This document shows, piece by piece, positions 1 to 12,118 of a stretch of DNA of 64,000 nt. Under the pieces are notes generated by a model that saw only the letters and a list, made by a program, of their open reading frames with translations, was not told the DNA's origin and made no database searches. Origin of the DNA: Moniliella sp. 'wahieum' (Eukaryota; Basidiomycota; Moniliellomycetes; Moniliellales; Moniliellaceae); NCBI GenBank assembly GCA_003971905.1, contig RSEE01000007.1, positions 186,001 through 250,000 on the forward strand, read 5' to 3'. Every line of letters starts with the position of its first letter. Positions within the stretch are counted from its first letter, which is position 1. The translations under genes and the position numbers were made by a program.

Positions 1-1973
1 CCTCCTCGTCCTCGACCATCACAGCTAGTGCGTTTGCATCGGGCTCTCAAAGGCCATTGGACTCCAGTTCTCTCATCACACATAGCATCGCTGTATCCTC
101 TTAGCATTTGAAGCTGTAGGGGGATACATATCTTCGCGAAACCGACTCGCTCGCTCAGGGTTTGCTATAATAGCTTCTCGACACTGACCAAGAAGCCAAC
201 GGCCTCTCTTTGGCTTCCGTCTTTTCCTTCCAAATGTTTGGATGTAGCGCAAATTTTGCTTACGAGTGAGCGTGGTGGGCATGCAATATGAGAGTGAGAA
301 AAACGCAGCTCCAGTAGTAAAACTCTTTGGCAGGCTTCTTTTATATAGTGGTCAACCTTTTGGCTGTCTTTTTTTCGAATGGCGTTGCACTTGTGTCGTA
401 CCCTAGTGTCGTCGTGGTCAGAGGAAAGAATGAGTCTGGAGTGCATTCGTGGCATTAGGCGTTTACTGTTTTGCCTCAACATGCGAAATAAACAGCACTC
501 GTTGTAACAGTAGGGCTAAACGAAGAGGGAGACCAAGGTCCTGTCAGAGGCGGGGGGAAAGGCAAGATCGTTCGTGGGAGGAAACAGAAGGCATCAGGCA
601 GAGAACAGAAGCAAAAGGGAAGGGAAGAGCGAGAGACACAGGATGCAGAATTGGAAATTGGAGCGAGCTTAGTCATTCGGTGACACTCGTTCTCCCTATG
701 TTCTCCATGAGTGGACATCTTCTCCTGATCTGACGTGCCACACCATGTGTGCCACACCTTCCGGAAGCTTGACTCCCTTGTTGGCTTTCCTCGTCCTCTC
801 GAGTTCGTCATTTTGTGGTCCACCTCTATCCCTAATCCACAACAAAGACCTACATTGGTGCCATCTTCAAAAGCTCATTCTCCCAATGGGCTTGTCTTCC
901 CCATATCTTTTTCCGAGTAGGATTGCTCATAGGCACGCTGCCACATATCCCCAAGTCTGTGTCTATACACAGCCTTTCCACACAAGTCGACGCTTCTTCT
1001 GCGGAGTGTACTAATAGGTCTCACCTTGTCCCCAGCATCATGTTCGGATTCATCTCCGAACAGAAAAGGACAAACTCCCGTGAGTGTGCTTTCCATGCTC
1101 TCATAGATTTGGGCAATTCCGAGAGACGCCAACAACCAACACATGCCGGATGAGCGGGTCGCGGTTTAAACGGAGCGTTACTTTGCCCCAGCCATAAAAG
1201 CACTGTCAATGATATGGTTGGTGAGTGGATGGCGGATGTTTCGGCATTCACATCCCCAGCGCCTTTTCAAGAGGGCTATAGAGAGGGAGGGTAAACAGGT
1301 GAAGAGCTTTGTATGTACATTGCATTCGGGCCCGAAAAGCCACATAGAATTCATACCGTCGGCATTCCTGCGCAACACGCAACTCATCTTCAGTTCTCTG
1401 TCAACAATTTACCGCGTACCCACTCTGGACTGTCGATGAGATGTCTTGCCCACTATAGTCTCCGTGTTGTTCCCTAAGAGAAGGTGTAGACAACTAATAT
1501 ACTAATCTAGCCAGAGTTCATTGTGTCAAGTGCCAGGGACTGGAAGGCATCTCACTACTGTGTGCAGAGGTCCGCAAAATCCACACACCTTCATATTTTC
1601 CTGCTGGACGTCGGAGACTGTGTTGGGGGGGAAAGGGCGTGGGAAGGACGCGCAGCATGGACCACACGTAGAGGGGAGTGCGCCGATGCTTTTGATTGGC
1701 GAGAGCACAGAAGGAGGATGAGGAGCCAGACTGGTATGGCCATCGATCGTCATGCATTTTGATGCAGTATGGTGCGACGGATCCAGATCTGGTTGATGAG
1801 ATGATCATCGAGATCATATCGACGGTATCGATCACCGGGGTGGGAGGGCCAGGTGACCGGTGATGCAGGTGATGTGATGTAGACACGGCCGCCGGCAAGC
1901 AATAGGACGCTCGCTTGCAGCGGCCAACCCCCCGCGTCCGCCGCCACCACCCTCTCCCTTGCTGCCGCCCTCC
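1..1973. other. Left-edge stretch without a recognisable gene
   Basis: I see no conserved protein or RNA here. The open frames are short and overlap on both strands without family-like composition. The longest, on the minus strand at 1518-2486, is a shadow of the CAG-repeat and Pro/Gly-rich start of the ferric reductase. Positions 1890-1973 are GC-rich and probably the 5' leader of that gene. Confidence 0.5.
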
Positions 1974-4918
1974 ATGTCCTCCCCCCGCCCGGCGGGCCCG
2001 GATGGGCGAGGCATTGCCGGCAGCAGCAGCAGCAGCAGCAGCAGCGGGAGCGCCGCCGCCACCCCCTCCCCTTACGACTACCACCACTACATCGCCCTCT
2101 ACCTCGACGCCCACAAGCTTCCGCCGTCCGCATGGCGATACGCCTACGCCTTCTGGCTCACAGTCGCAGCCTGTGCGCTTCTCGAGGGTCTCCGCCTCGC
2201 CCTCGGTCCCCGTCTTTCCTTCACCGCTTCCGCCACGTGGTGGCGCAAACACGTCTCTCGCCCCTCGCCTCGTCCATCCCGCTGGCGTCGCCCAGCCATT
2301 GCCTCGCTCCTCCTCCCCGCCGCCCTGACGCTGCTGCTCATCCTCCTCACGCTCATTGGCGCTGATTACCCCGACCCACACACCTCCGCATGGGAACTGG
2401 CTGCCGCATTTCCCTCTTCTTCCCACACCCAGCCTCTCCGCCCTCCGGGCACGGGTCCTGCACGCCGCACCATCGCTTGGACCCAAGGATCCTACCCCCC
2501 CGTCACTACTGCTGCCCCAACGCAGGCCTTGGCATATCGCACCTGGTGGACAGTGGGTGGCCGGCTGGGTGTGTTGACAAACGCGCTGGCCCCTCTTGTT
2601 GTCCTACTTGCGCTGCGGCAAGTCCCGTTTGCTCTACTGTCCTTTCGTATTTGGGGCGAATGCGTTTGATCGTCTGGCAAGCCTCCACGCATATGCCGGT
2701 CATCTCCTTTGGGTCGTCGCTACGGCGCATACCATCCCATGGATTGTCCAAGTGTCCAAAGATGGTTACGGGGACAAAAAGGTGATCAGTTTTGCACTTG
2801 TCTGGACGCGCTTCCGCTGGGCCATCGTTTCCTACGGCTTCCTTACTCTCTTGGTGTTGCTCTCCCTTCCTATCGTTCGTCGCAAGGCGTATGAGTTCTT
2901 CTACATCTCCCATCTGGTCTGCATCGTCGGCTTCCTCGTCGCGGGCGCATTGCATCACCCACCCTTAGCACCCTGGCTCTGGACTGCCTTACTTTGGTGG
3001 CTTGCAGAACGCATCCTTCGCGCCATCAAGGGCATCTGGATCAACGCCCCGTTCTTTATCCCTGAATATACCCCCGTTCACGAGGAGGAACCCAAACTCC
3101 CCAATCCAGGCGAAGCGTATCCTATGAAGCCGGTTCCGCAACCAGCACCAGCCGTACCAGCTGCTCCAGTTCCACTGCCAGCGCCGCGGCGAGCAGAGGG
3201 AGGGTTGAGGGTGGTCATTCCCTCCCTGCCACCTCAAGTGGGGTCCAACACAAGTCAGACGCTGCACCCCATTCCCACATCCGTTCCAATTACCTCTCCG
3301 GCACGCTCCCCACAACTATGCGAAAAGAAAAGGAGTACGAGGAGATTGATGCGCTTATTTCGGAGTATGGGGTGATCAGCCCCCACCATGTGCACGAGGT
3401 CATTCAGCTGGAGGACCCCGAAGCAGCTGGGGCTAACTTCTCGGTTCCAGCACCTAACCCCCGTGCTGCCGCACGCATTCTTCCCATACCACCTACGATT
3501 GCAGCAGAACTGCAACCAGGCTGGGCCTATGCGCAGGTCTTGCCTGGGCAAACCATCCGACTTACACTGCGCCTAGTTCATCCGCTTCCTTGGTATCCGG
3601 GGCAGTGGATCTCTTTATGCATCCCGGAGGTGAGTAGGCTACAATCTCACCCCTTCACCATCGCCTCGGCTGTAGAGAGTGCAGCGTTCGCGCCCCATGC
3701 CCAGCCAGCGGGACCTGTCCCGGTAGTGTACCAGGATGGCTTGACTTGTCTTGCTCATTCGTGCCCGCCAAGGCTTCACCCGCTCCTTGTACAACCTCGT
3801 TCCCAAAACGACCATCGGCACTCATCTCCGTGCGCTAATCGATGGGCCCTTTGGCTCATCACCCCGTGTCGACTGGGGAGCTCACCACACTACCGTCGTC
3901 ATCTGCTGGGAGTGGCGTAGCATATGGTATTGCTTCCCTTCAGTATCTCTGTGCTGGGATGCTCAAGGCAGTCCAGACTCCCCTAGCTGCCGCAACGGGT
4001 GCGAATACGCTCCCGGCTGCGAGGGCCGTGGCGGCGCTACTGGGCGTGCCTGCGTTGCCTGTCGGCGCGGCACGCAAACACGAATGGAAGACGAATCAAG
4101 TGCACTTTGTCTGGATTATGCGCGATCTTGCCCACCTTCTGTGGGCGGCCACTCCCCTGCGGCGGTGCATCGAGGCGCTGCCGCCGAATGTGCTTAAAGT
4201 GGATCTGTACGTGACGGGATTGAGCAAGGAGTGACTGGGCCGGTTTCCCTGGGCGCCGGGTACACCGATGGTGCCCCTTCCTCTTCCTTGCTCAATGCCT
4301 TCTTTGTCTGGGTCGGGATCTACGATCAACCTCTCCTTCCCTTCCAGCCCACCGCCCTTTTCCCGCATCGCCACCCCAGTATCTGAGGTGGGTCTGACAG
4401 ACTTTGAGGGCGAAGATGCAAGACCAGACCAAGTGGATGTGGGACTGAACCAAGCGTTATATTCCGAGGGTAAGCTGCGCAGAGCGCGCACTCGTAAAGC
4501 GACCTCAAGCGGGCCAAGAAACCCGGTCACAATGGCAAGGACGCCAACCTCAACGGTCAAACCTTCTCGCCCCACTTTTCTCCGGCGCGCGAGGGGCAAC
4601 GGATCGTGCACGAGGGCCGCAGCGCACGTGCAGCAATGTTCCCCTTTTCCTCGGACTTGCCCCTGGCCAAGGAGGAGGAAGAGGATGCCCACGTCCTTGC
4701 TGAGCTCGCGCATCCAGGACGGCCAGACTTGGACCGCGTCGTACTTGAGGCTGTGCAGGGCAGCACAGGTCCGACGTTGGTCACCGCCTGTGGCCCACCC
4801 ATCCTGGCGCGTGCGGTTCGGATCGCCGCAGCCCATGCCTCCGACCCTACGGGTTTGGAACGGCGACTCGCGTGGCGTGGTGCAGATCCAAGTGGAAAGC
4901 TTTACTTGGGGGGGGTAA
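1974..4918 (+). CDS. Ferric reductase-like transmembrane oxidoreductase (frame-disrupted)
   Basis: Plasma-membrane flavocytochrome of the FRE/NOX superfamily, which would reduce extracellular Fe(III) or Cu(II) with NAD(P)H electrons. The N-terminus has a poly-Ser tract from the CAG repeat and hydrophobic segments (about 2130-2640). The ferric reductase membrane domain covers about 2640-3050 and holds candidate haem histidines in 'LHAYAGHLL' and 'YISHLVCIVGFL...LHH'. An FAD-binding HPFTIAS motif lies near 3650, a DGPFGS motif near 3842, the Gly-rich nucleotide segment GSGVAYG near 3915, and a C-terminal NAD domain ending VQIQVESFTW. The frame changes near 2640, 3330, 3750, 3905, around 4235 and 4600, always restoring homology, so indel errors are likely. 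The start was chosen at the ATG just before the Ser tract; 1959 is an alternative. No multicopper oxidase or iron permease is adjacent. Family call is secure; substrate is inferred. Confidence 0.88.
2021..2044 (+). repeat. (CAG)8 microsatellite coding poly-Ser
   Basis: Eight perfect CAG units, read in the AGC frame as serines near the ferric reductase N-terminus. Other frames give poly-Ala, poly-Leu or poly-Cys, which creates spurious long frames on both strands. Confidence 0.95.
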
Positions 4919-5931
4919 GATCCCTGCCTTCCTGCCTCCGCATTATACCTAGGAGACGTTCTTCTCCGTCTCTCCTCGTGCTTTTGTGTACATTACATCC
5001 CCTCTCTTTGTTTTTAAACTGTATCCCCTGTCCCTCATTCCTTTCCCCCCGTCGGCCCAGTTCTTCCATGTACCTGTTCATCATAGTCGTTATATGTGTA
5101 TCCGCCACCCTCTTTTCTCTTCACATGTACTCCGATTTGACTGTACACTCCTTTGCGCCTTTGCGCCTTTTGCGCCTTTGGTTCCGTTTGCCAGGCCTTG
5201 TCGCGGGGAGGGTGTTTGTCGTGCCTTTACGTATCCCTCCTACATCCCGCGGAATATCCTGATCTGGCCACTCGATTCGTTTGTCGGTCGCCTACAAGTA
5301 TGGACACTTTCCTTTGGTGGAATTCGATCGTTAGTTATTGTGTTGTGTGTGAGAGCAGGCGAGCAAATGCAGAGCCTGGGGTAGCTCGCTCAGACGTGTA
5401 TAGGCACGTTCAACGTTCAACGTTCACACAGGACAGAAGAGGCTGGCATCTCGAGACTGAAGCTGCGGACACTGTTGGGCCCATGGCAGTGCACTGGGCA
5501 CAGAGGAGACTATACCTATACTACTTTGCACCAGGCCAGTGTTTCCAGGGAGTCACTCTTATCCCCACGGAGGGGCAGTACTTGCCGAGTTGAGTCAGAG
5601 CAGCGCGGTGCTTCTCACAGAGGGTCGAGGATCGATTATTATCACCAGCGATATAATCGCTTTATCACTCAAAAGCAGGCCAGGGCGGCCCCAGGCAGGA
5701 CGTCAGTGTGGGGACGGGTGGCGATCATAACCGAGTATCAGTCGATCCGCCGGGAGCAGATGCTAATACCCTCTGTATACGAAGAGTTGAGCGTATCACC
5801 AATACTATATAGCCACCGAACCAGCCGCCGTCTCTTCTTGGAATTATCTTCCCCTGCCCCCCTTTCGCCATAACCGGTTTTGTTCTTTTCTCTTCTTCTG
5901 TCCCCACCTCCAACCCCCCTACCACCTTCTA
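4919..5931. other. Spacer between ferric reductase and glutamine synthetase
   Basis: No gene seen. It contains a short near-tandem run of cctttgcg-like units (about 5150-5180), an AACGTTC heptamer array at 5408-5427, and a pyrimidine-rich leader before the glutamine synthetase ATG, typical of strong fungal promoters. Confidence 0.6.
5408..5427. repeat. AACGTT-C heptamer array
   Basis: Two GTTCAAC units followed by a partial third. Each unit is the palindrome AACGTT plus a C spacer. It lies about 500 bp upstream of the glutamine synthetase ATG and belongs to the heptamer class discussed in the findings. Confidence 0.75.
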
Positions 5932-7342
5932 ATGTCGTCTGCAGCTCCCAACCCCTTTGTACGCAGGTCAGGTATGTGTCTCTTCTTTCCCTAAATACCC
6001 TCCCCCACCACATGTGACTTTTGCCCTTTCTTTCGTGTTCAGCAAGTGTGGACTGTGTGTAGGGTCTTCGCCTCAGACTGTTTTTTTGCTAACCATCACG
6101 ATGATCTTTCCCGTCGCATGGACCAATATGTTTGCTTCCTCATATTTGCCGCAACCATTATTAGGTCTTGCTCAACGCTTCCTCGCCCTGCCTCAGGGCC
6201 CCAAGATCCAGGCAGAATACATCTGGATCGATGGCTTTGGCGACATCCGCAGCAAAACAGCGGCACTCGACCATGCCGTCGAGTCGCTCGCCGATCTGAA
6301 AGAGTGGAACTTTGACGGTTCTTCCACCAACCAGGCCCCTGGAGGTAACTCTGACGTCTACCTTCGTCCCGCTGCATTCTATCCGACCCATTCCGCGGCG
6401 GGGCGAACGTGATGTGTTGGCCGAGTGTTACGACAACGACGGTGCTCCCAACCAGTTCAACCATCGGTATGCTGCCAAGAAAATTTGGACCAGGTCGCAC
6501 AGGCCGAACCGTGGTTTGGAATTGAGCAGGAGTATTCGCTTCTAGGTGAGGATGGGCGTCCGCTGGGATGGCCCCCGCACGGCTTCCTGCCCCGCAGGGG
6601 CCTTACTACTGTGGTGTTGGCGCCGGTAAGGTGGTCGCGCGTGACCTGATCGAATCGCATTATCGCGCCTGCCTCTACGCCGGCATCACCATCTCGTATC
6701 AATGCTGAGGTCAAGCCAGCCCAGTGGGAGTTCCAAGTCGGTCCCTGTCTCGGCATCGCGATGGGCGACGAGCTGGTGGTGGCTCGGTACCTGCTTCTCC
6801 GTGTGGCCGAGAGTGGGGGGTTAAGGTTACCTTTCACCCTAAAGCGGTATCCGGGGACTGGAACGGCGCTGGAGCTCATACCAATTACTCCACCCTGGCC
6901 ATGCGTACCGAGGGCGGCATCAAGGCGATTGAAGAAGCGATGCCAAACTTGGTCGCCGGCACAATGAGCACATTGCCGTTATGGCACGGACAATGACAAA
7001 CGTCTTACTGGCCGCACGAGACAGGCCACATTGGTCACTTTTCCTATGGCGTGGCCAACCGGGGTGCTTCAATCCGTATCCCGCGCAGCGTAGCTGCCGA
7101 GGGCAAGGGGTACCTCGAGGACCGCCGTCCTGCTTCCAACATTGATCCTTACCAAGTGACTGGCATCATTGCCGCGACAACGCTGCTGCTAGACCGCTGG
7201 CGGGTAAGAGTTTCGCGTTTTAGCAATGGTAACACACTACTGATGAGATCACGGAGAGCCCCCCTCCTGTTGTTTTGGCTCTTTCTTCTGCGTTTCGCTG
7301 CCTTCACAGTGGTATGCGCGACAACCTGCACATATCTCTTGA
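5932..7342 (+). CDS. GLN1: Glutamine synthetase, eukaryotic type GSII (frame-disrupted)
   Basis: Cytosolic ATP-dependent condensation of glutamate and ammonia to glutamine. Exon 1 (5932-5971) codes [13 protein letters not shown]. The intron runs 5972-6164, and the split Gly codon leads into [24 protein letters not shown] hallmarks follow: [13 protein letters not shown] near 6305, [12 protein letters not shown] near 6510, [17 protein letters not shown] near 6700, [19 protein letters not shown] near 6830, HNEHIAVYG near 6960 and ASIRIPRS near 7065. At least six frame changes interrupt it. Two are single missing bases in homopolymer context: a T in the GTT-TAT codons near 6980 and a C in CGC-CAC near 7015. 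A possible last intron (7204-7309) would give a short C-terminal exon ending at 7342; that end is tentative, since the protein may stop near 7200. Confidence 0.93.
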
Positions 7343-7866
7343 GACTGTATGGATTTCTGCAAGTATATGCTCTTTCTCTTGTTTTCTACACTCTGTTCGG
7401 TCTTCAGTAGCTGTTTGTTGGTAGGAAAGGTCCATCTCCCCTTTCAGCTGTGGTCCTTTTGGCAATAGAAGACCAATTGAACGAAAAGGCCTGGAGCTCA
7501 AGCAGAGGGCATGTGGAGAGACTACTTCACCGTACCCGGGCTTGATCCTATTCGAATATGTGCTACCGCCAGCGCCACTGATAGGGGCGGCGCTAAGCTT
7601 ACCCTGCTGCGGCCGATGCCGGGCTGAGGCCACCACGTGACGGTGGCGGCAGCGGTGACAAAAGCGCGGACATAATGCGTACGGCACAAACATACGAGGG
7701 AGGGCAATATTTCAGCGCGGCTGCGCTGTCAGCCGCTCAGCTCAGCCAAGCTCGGTGGCTTCGGCTAGGGAGTGGCAGCGCTTATTAGCGCCTGGCGCTT
7801 ATCGCCTATCGCCGGCTCGCCAAGGCCACCGCGTCCTCGGCCGCCTCGCTGCTCTTCGCCACCACC
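7343..7866. other. Spacer between glutamine synthetase and bZIP gene
   Basis: It holds the glutamine synthetase 3' region and a GC-rich leader ending in a good Kozak context (ccaccATG) for the bZIP gene. No further gene seen. Confidence 0.55.
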
Positions 7867-9941
7867 ATGACCGCTGCTCCCCACCCCGCTTCTCTGCCCA
7901 GCATGGCGTCCAGCGAAGACCGCTTCCGCTACCACCTTTCCCTCGAGCTCCGTCGCCATGGCATCGAGCCCACTCCTGCCCTCGTCGATACGGCGCTGCG
8001 CACACACCGTGCCAACATTGCTGCCAGCGCCAATGCGGCTTCGAGTGCCCCGCACCCCCACCACCGCCATCAACAGCAACAACCACAGCAGCCCTGATTG
8101 CAAGCGTACCTCTACACTACTAATACCACTCCTGAGGTTTCATCCGAGAAGCTGGCGCTGGCTGCCGACGCCCCCACCTTGTCGCCTTCGAGTGCTTCTG
8201 AATCTGGTGATGCCCCTACTCCGTCCTACGACCGGAGTTTCGTTCGTATATCAACGATCTTGGTATGCCCGAGCCCGCACAAGCTCATTCTCCTTTGTCC
8301 AGTTTACAAACTTTCACCAAGATCAAGCAAGAGTCTCCGTTTCCTTGCCCCATCGGCTTTGGATGACTCCAATCCCTTCTTCCATGACATTGATTTCATT
8401 GACCTGGGCGCTTGACCGTGCTCCTTCCCCTCGTCCCTCGGCTTGATCCTCCTTTGCCACCCATCATTGGAAGAGCCACAGTTTTGTCTCCTACTGAGTG
8501 CGATCCTCCTCAGCCCCCCACCATACAATCTGGATCCGAACCCACATTCGGGTTTCAAGTCAGAGGATACACCCATGGAGGAGGCAATCCCTTTCCTGGC
8601 CTCAGCACCCCTGGAACCTGCGTCTGTCCCAGACATGCACCCCTCCAGCATCAGTTCCACACTGGACCCCACCTCGATTGATCCCGTTTGGTGCAAATGA
8701 CGATAGCTGAGCAAATCAACCTGCAACTCCAAGTCCTACAAGAGCTCCAATCGCAAAGCAGCGACCAAAGTGTACCTTCCCCGCGACATTGCCAACGGAG
8801 CCAGTGCCCTCCACTTTGGCCACTGTGGCTGACAACCTTGCCCTCGATCCCATCCCCCCCGTCTTCAAGGCCTCTCGATGGTGCGAGATCCCTCCCCTGC
8901 GAGCGCACCCTCGCATCGCGCGCCGGGCATTCCTGCCTCCATGTCTTCCTTGGCTTTGGGGGACCGTCCGAGTGTGGCAGAGTACAAGGCCATGTCGTCC
9001 AAGGAGAAACGACAACTGCGCAACAAAATCTCGGCGCGCAATTTCCGCGAGCGGAGGAAAGGGTACATCACCCAGCTGGAGGACGTGCTGGCCCAACGGG
9101 ACGCTGCAATCGAGAGCCTTAAATCGGATAACACGACTCTGAAGATGGAAAACCAGCGCCTCAAAGCGCTGCTTGAGTTGCACCAGATTGACACCTCCCT
9201 CTCGCCTGATGCTACTGGTGCTTCATTAGCATCATCTCATGCGGCATCGGTAAAAGCCTCTGCTACTGCCTCCGCTCCGGCTCCGGCGCCAACACCCAAG
9301 GGCCAACCTGATGTGACGAAGATTCTAGAGCTCCTGCGTCGGGGCCAATCCCAGGCTGCCCCACCCTTCTCGCACCGAGACTCCTCGTGTGTCTCGGCAG
9401 TCGTCGAGCCAAGGCTTGGAGGTTACATCGTTTTCTCTTTCGACGCTCAACATCCCTCTTGCTTCCGGCCCTTCGAGCCCTCTTGCGCTCACATCTTCAC
9501 CCACGCCCCGCTTTGCCGAGCCAATGATCAACACCAAAAAGGATGTTGCCTACCCCTCCACGCCGCGCACCCTGGGCCGCACCCAATCGTTTTTTGCCGG
9601 TCGCTCCAATGGCTCATCAGGCTCGTTCGCTGCGCCCATCACCCAAGTGCATTCGATGTTTGCACCTCCATTGCCGCCCGGGCCATTCCAACAATGCGCT
9701 GGCTGATCTGAGGCGCACATTCGATGCCAAGGTTTCGCAAGCTCACGCCCACGCTCGCTCTTGCGACGCACGCCTCCGCTCTCTCGCCGTCCATGCTGCA
9801 GCCGAGTGTGTTGCAGACGCACAGCAACCCGTTACCCCCTCCTCCACGGACGGGCTGCCGTCATACGGTGAGGCACTGCGGTCGTCGGTGTTGTACGAAG
9901 GCCCTACTTCCGAAACCCATTGCTATCTTACCGCACCTTGA
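7867..9941 (+). CDS. bZIP transcription factor (frame-disrupted)
   Basis: Nuclear DNA-binding factor. The bZIP domain (about 9000-9180) is unmistakable: basic region KRQLRNKISARNFRERRKGY, then heptad leucines in a leucine zipper through LKSDNTTLKMENQRLKALL. This NKISARNF-type basic region occurs in a fungal bZIP group. Upstream are a conserved-looking N-terminus (EDRFRYHLSLELRRHGIEP), a Gln/His-rich stretch, and acidic or Ser/Pro-rich segments such as DDSNPFFHDIDFIDLGA that could be activation regions. Downstream are a Ser/Pro-rich tail and a C-terminal segment LPSYGEALRSSVLYEGP ending at 9941. The reading moves between frames at least five times (about 8095, 8300, 8400-8700, 8830, 9390, 9700). 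Start chosen at 7867 for its Kozak context; 7903 is possible. Target genes cannot be inferred. Confidence 0.85.
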
Positions 9942-10900
9942 TCGATTGATGATAATTGTGCGGCTCCACCATTACCGAGCTCGCTCAGCTTCTCGTCCCA
10001 TGTTCCTGTACTTTACCCACTTTCCTACGATCCTGTTTTATCTCGAGGGTTTACTTTGACATACGGACGGTGCGTAGGTACATTGCGGGTATGCTCCATT
10101 GCAGAGGAAGAAGGCGGTGCATAGTATGGGAGGTGGCCATGTCAGAGGGATCAGACGGCCGCTAGTTGGCCACTGGGAGGGCCGATTGGGAAGGAGGAGG
10201 GGAGAGGGGAGGGAGAAAGTATGATGACATAGGGACACGTAAAGAAGAACAGGTGGCTTTAATGCCTTTCCAGAGGTCCAGGTAGAGGGGGCGTCGGGTT
10301 TCCGCTTTGCAAAGGCCAACGGAACATGAGGGGGAGGAAGAAGAGTGAGGAGGAAGTAAGATCCCCGAGGGCGAGGGAAGTTGTGACCTGAAAACGGATA
10401 TAGCGCCAAAAAGTGCTGCTCGACACCCCAGATTCATCGCAGCGCCATGGCCAAAGCAGGGATGAGGCCGCAGTTTGTCAATCCAATGTTCATCGGGTCT
10501 TCCCGCTGCATCAGCGCTCATGGCAGCAGATGCAGAACGCAGAACGCGTTTTTCTTTTCAGAATGCGTGTCGGGCACCCTCCTGCTTGTTACGAGGGGGG
10601 GAGAAGGGAAAGGGATTGGAGAAAGGCAAGGAAGGGAGGGGACGGAATGAAATGCAAGCGTAGCGTTGTTGGGAATCGCCCCCTATGCCCATTCTTTAGT
10701 CCACTTGTTGTGCGCCATTGTGTTGTGGTTCAACGTATTGCTTTAATCAGCGTGAGCAGATGAACCATCAAGTGATGCCTCTGATCGAGGATTCTGAGTT
10801 CATAACACTGCCTAAGCTCTTCCTCACGAGCCTCAGCGACTCAACCATTCACGATCGAGTTCCAGCAAGTTCAACGTTGTCACTGATCCATTGTTTCCTA
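9942..10900. other. Spacer without recognisable gene
   Basis: Convergent spacer between the bZIP gene and the minus-strand unknown. It is purine-rich on the plus strand around 10150-10380 and 10580-10650, with no conserved frame. Confidence 0.5.
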
Positions 10901-11702
10901 CTAGCTTACAACTCGTCTGTATTCTCGTTCCCGGAAGGGTCGGTGCGCCGCTCGAGCCACAATCTGCCCATCGCGCCTGCCCACCCACATCCTTGTCCCA
11001 GCGCTCCGTACCGCGCGCCTGTGGCCCAGCGAGGGTAACATGCAGTCGTGCAGGCATCCACGCAGGCTCGGACACCGGAGGTGCATCTCCGCCCCACGGG
11101 CGGCGGGCGGAAGCGGCAAAGGGGGAGGGGCGATGTGGAGGGCAAGGTGCCACTCCAGCCAGGCTGCCGGGCCCATCGCCCTCATCTCGCCCCCTCCCTT
11201 GCGGCTCGGTTCTCCCAGCTGAGCCACGAGTTGCTGCGCGGTGGTATGCGGGGTCAAGAGTAACGTGTGTACGGCGCCAGCGCCCTGTTGCGGCTCGGTC
11301 CGCACTGTCAATACCAGGGGGCTAAGGGGACAGGGGACAGAAGATTGAGCGCATCGAGGCGCAGCTGGCCATTCAGGCTGCGGCCGACGTGCCACTCGAT
11401 GCCGTAGCCGGGCAAGGTCAGCACCCAAGACCCATCTGGCTGGTGGTCCGACTGAAGTGCGAGCGAGCGCGGAGGAGCGGCGGCGGCAGAGGCGGCGGCG
11501 GCGAGATGAGCGAGAAGCTGAAGGGCGAGCACCAAGGCGCCACTGCTGGGGGAGTGGGACTGGGCTTCCGGTGCCGGCGGGGGAAGCCAGGGCGCGAGGA
11601 AGGCAGCAAGGAGGATGTTGGTGGGGCCGGGGGGGCTCGGCTGGGGCGGCATCGGCGTCGGAGTCCGCGGGCAGAGGAGCTGGCCGGTGCCGGTGCCTCC
11701 AT
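10901..11702 (-). CDS. Unrecognised protein-coding gene, frame-disrupted
   Basis: I do not recognise this gene. Coding character comes from two overlapping minus-strand frames that read as one protein: a Pro/Ala-rich N-terminus, then GSWVLTLPGYGIEWHVG and SLNGQLRLDALNLL, continuing in the next frame as LVLTVRTEPQQGAGAVHTLL, LTPHTTAQQLVAQLGEPS and GPAAWLEWHLA. This looks like a small mixed beta/alpha domain. The start is either ATG 11702 or 11652; 11766 is also open. The 3' end near 10901 is uncertain because the last 60 codons are Arg-rich and may be read-through after another indel. A perfect inverted CACGTGAC pair lies about 50 bp upstream of ATG 11702. Confidence 0.4.
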
Positions 11703-11751
11703 TAATCAACTCAGCCTTCGCTTCATAGTCGTGCCAGTCAGCCCTGCCACA

Positions 11752-11769
11752 CACGTGACAGGTCACGTG
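11752..11769. promoter_or_regulatory. Inverted pair of CACGTG E-boxes
   Basis: CACGTGAC, two bases (AG), then GTCACGTG form a perfect 18-nt inverted repeat holding two E-boxes of the type bound by bHLH factors such as Cbf1. It sits in the roughly 420-bp divergent spacer between the minus-strand unknown (ATG 11702) and the plus-strand membrane protein (ATG 12119). Confidence 0.5.
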
Positions 11770-12118
11770 ATGATCTGTTTGCCAAGCTGCAGGGAGAGTG
11801 CGGGCGCCCGAACACAGGTGCTGTGCCCTGCCATGCCCAGCCGCCGCCCCGGGGCGGAACCAGCTGCGGGAACGACAGCTGTCACGCGGTCCGGGGAGGC
11901 ACAGAGGCAGTGTGGCAGCGGCTTCACAATCACTCAGTGGCTCAGAGCTCAGGCTCAGGCCTCGGCCTCAGGGCCCAGCCGCTCAGGTACTCAGGACTCC
12001 GTAGACCAGCCCAGGCAGAACGCCCCCGCGCCCGCATTTGCTCGCCCCCCCCCCCACCACCTCCACCTCCCCCTTCCCCCGCCCCTACTGGCGCACCCTC
12101 CCGCTCTCTTTCGCGCGC

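Noticed and set aside
1518-2486. 322-codon minus-strand open frame
   Set aside because: Antisense shadow of the ferric reductase N-terminus. Its poly-Ala and Gly runs come from the CAG repeat and GC-rich codons, and it has no family features.
1974-4918. NADPH oxidase instead of ferric reductase
   Set aside because: The C-terminus (VESFTW type) and the extended N-terminal helices fit the fungal FRE group better, though the superfamily is shared.
5972-7342. Programmed translational frameshifting as explanation of broken frames
   Set aside because: Breaks are too many, occur in unrelated genes, lack common slippery sites, and are often a missing homopolymer base; indel error is simpler.
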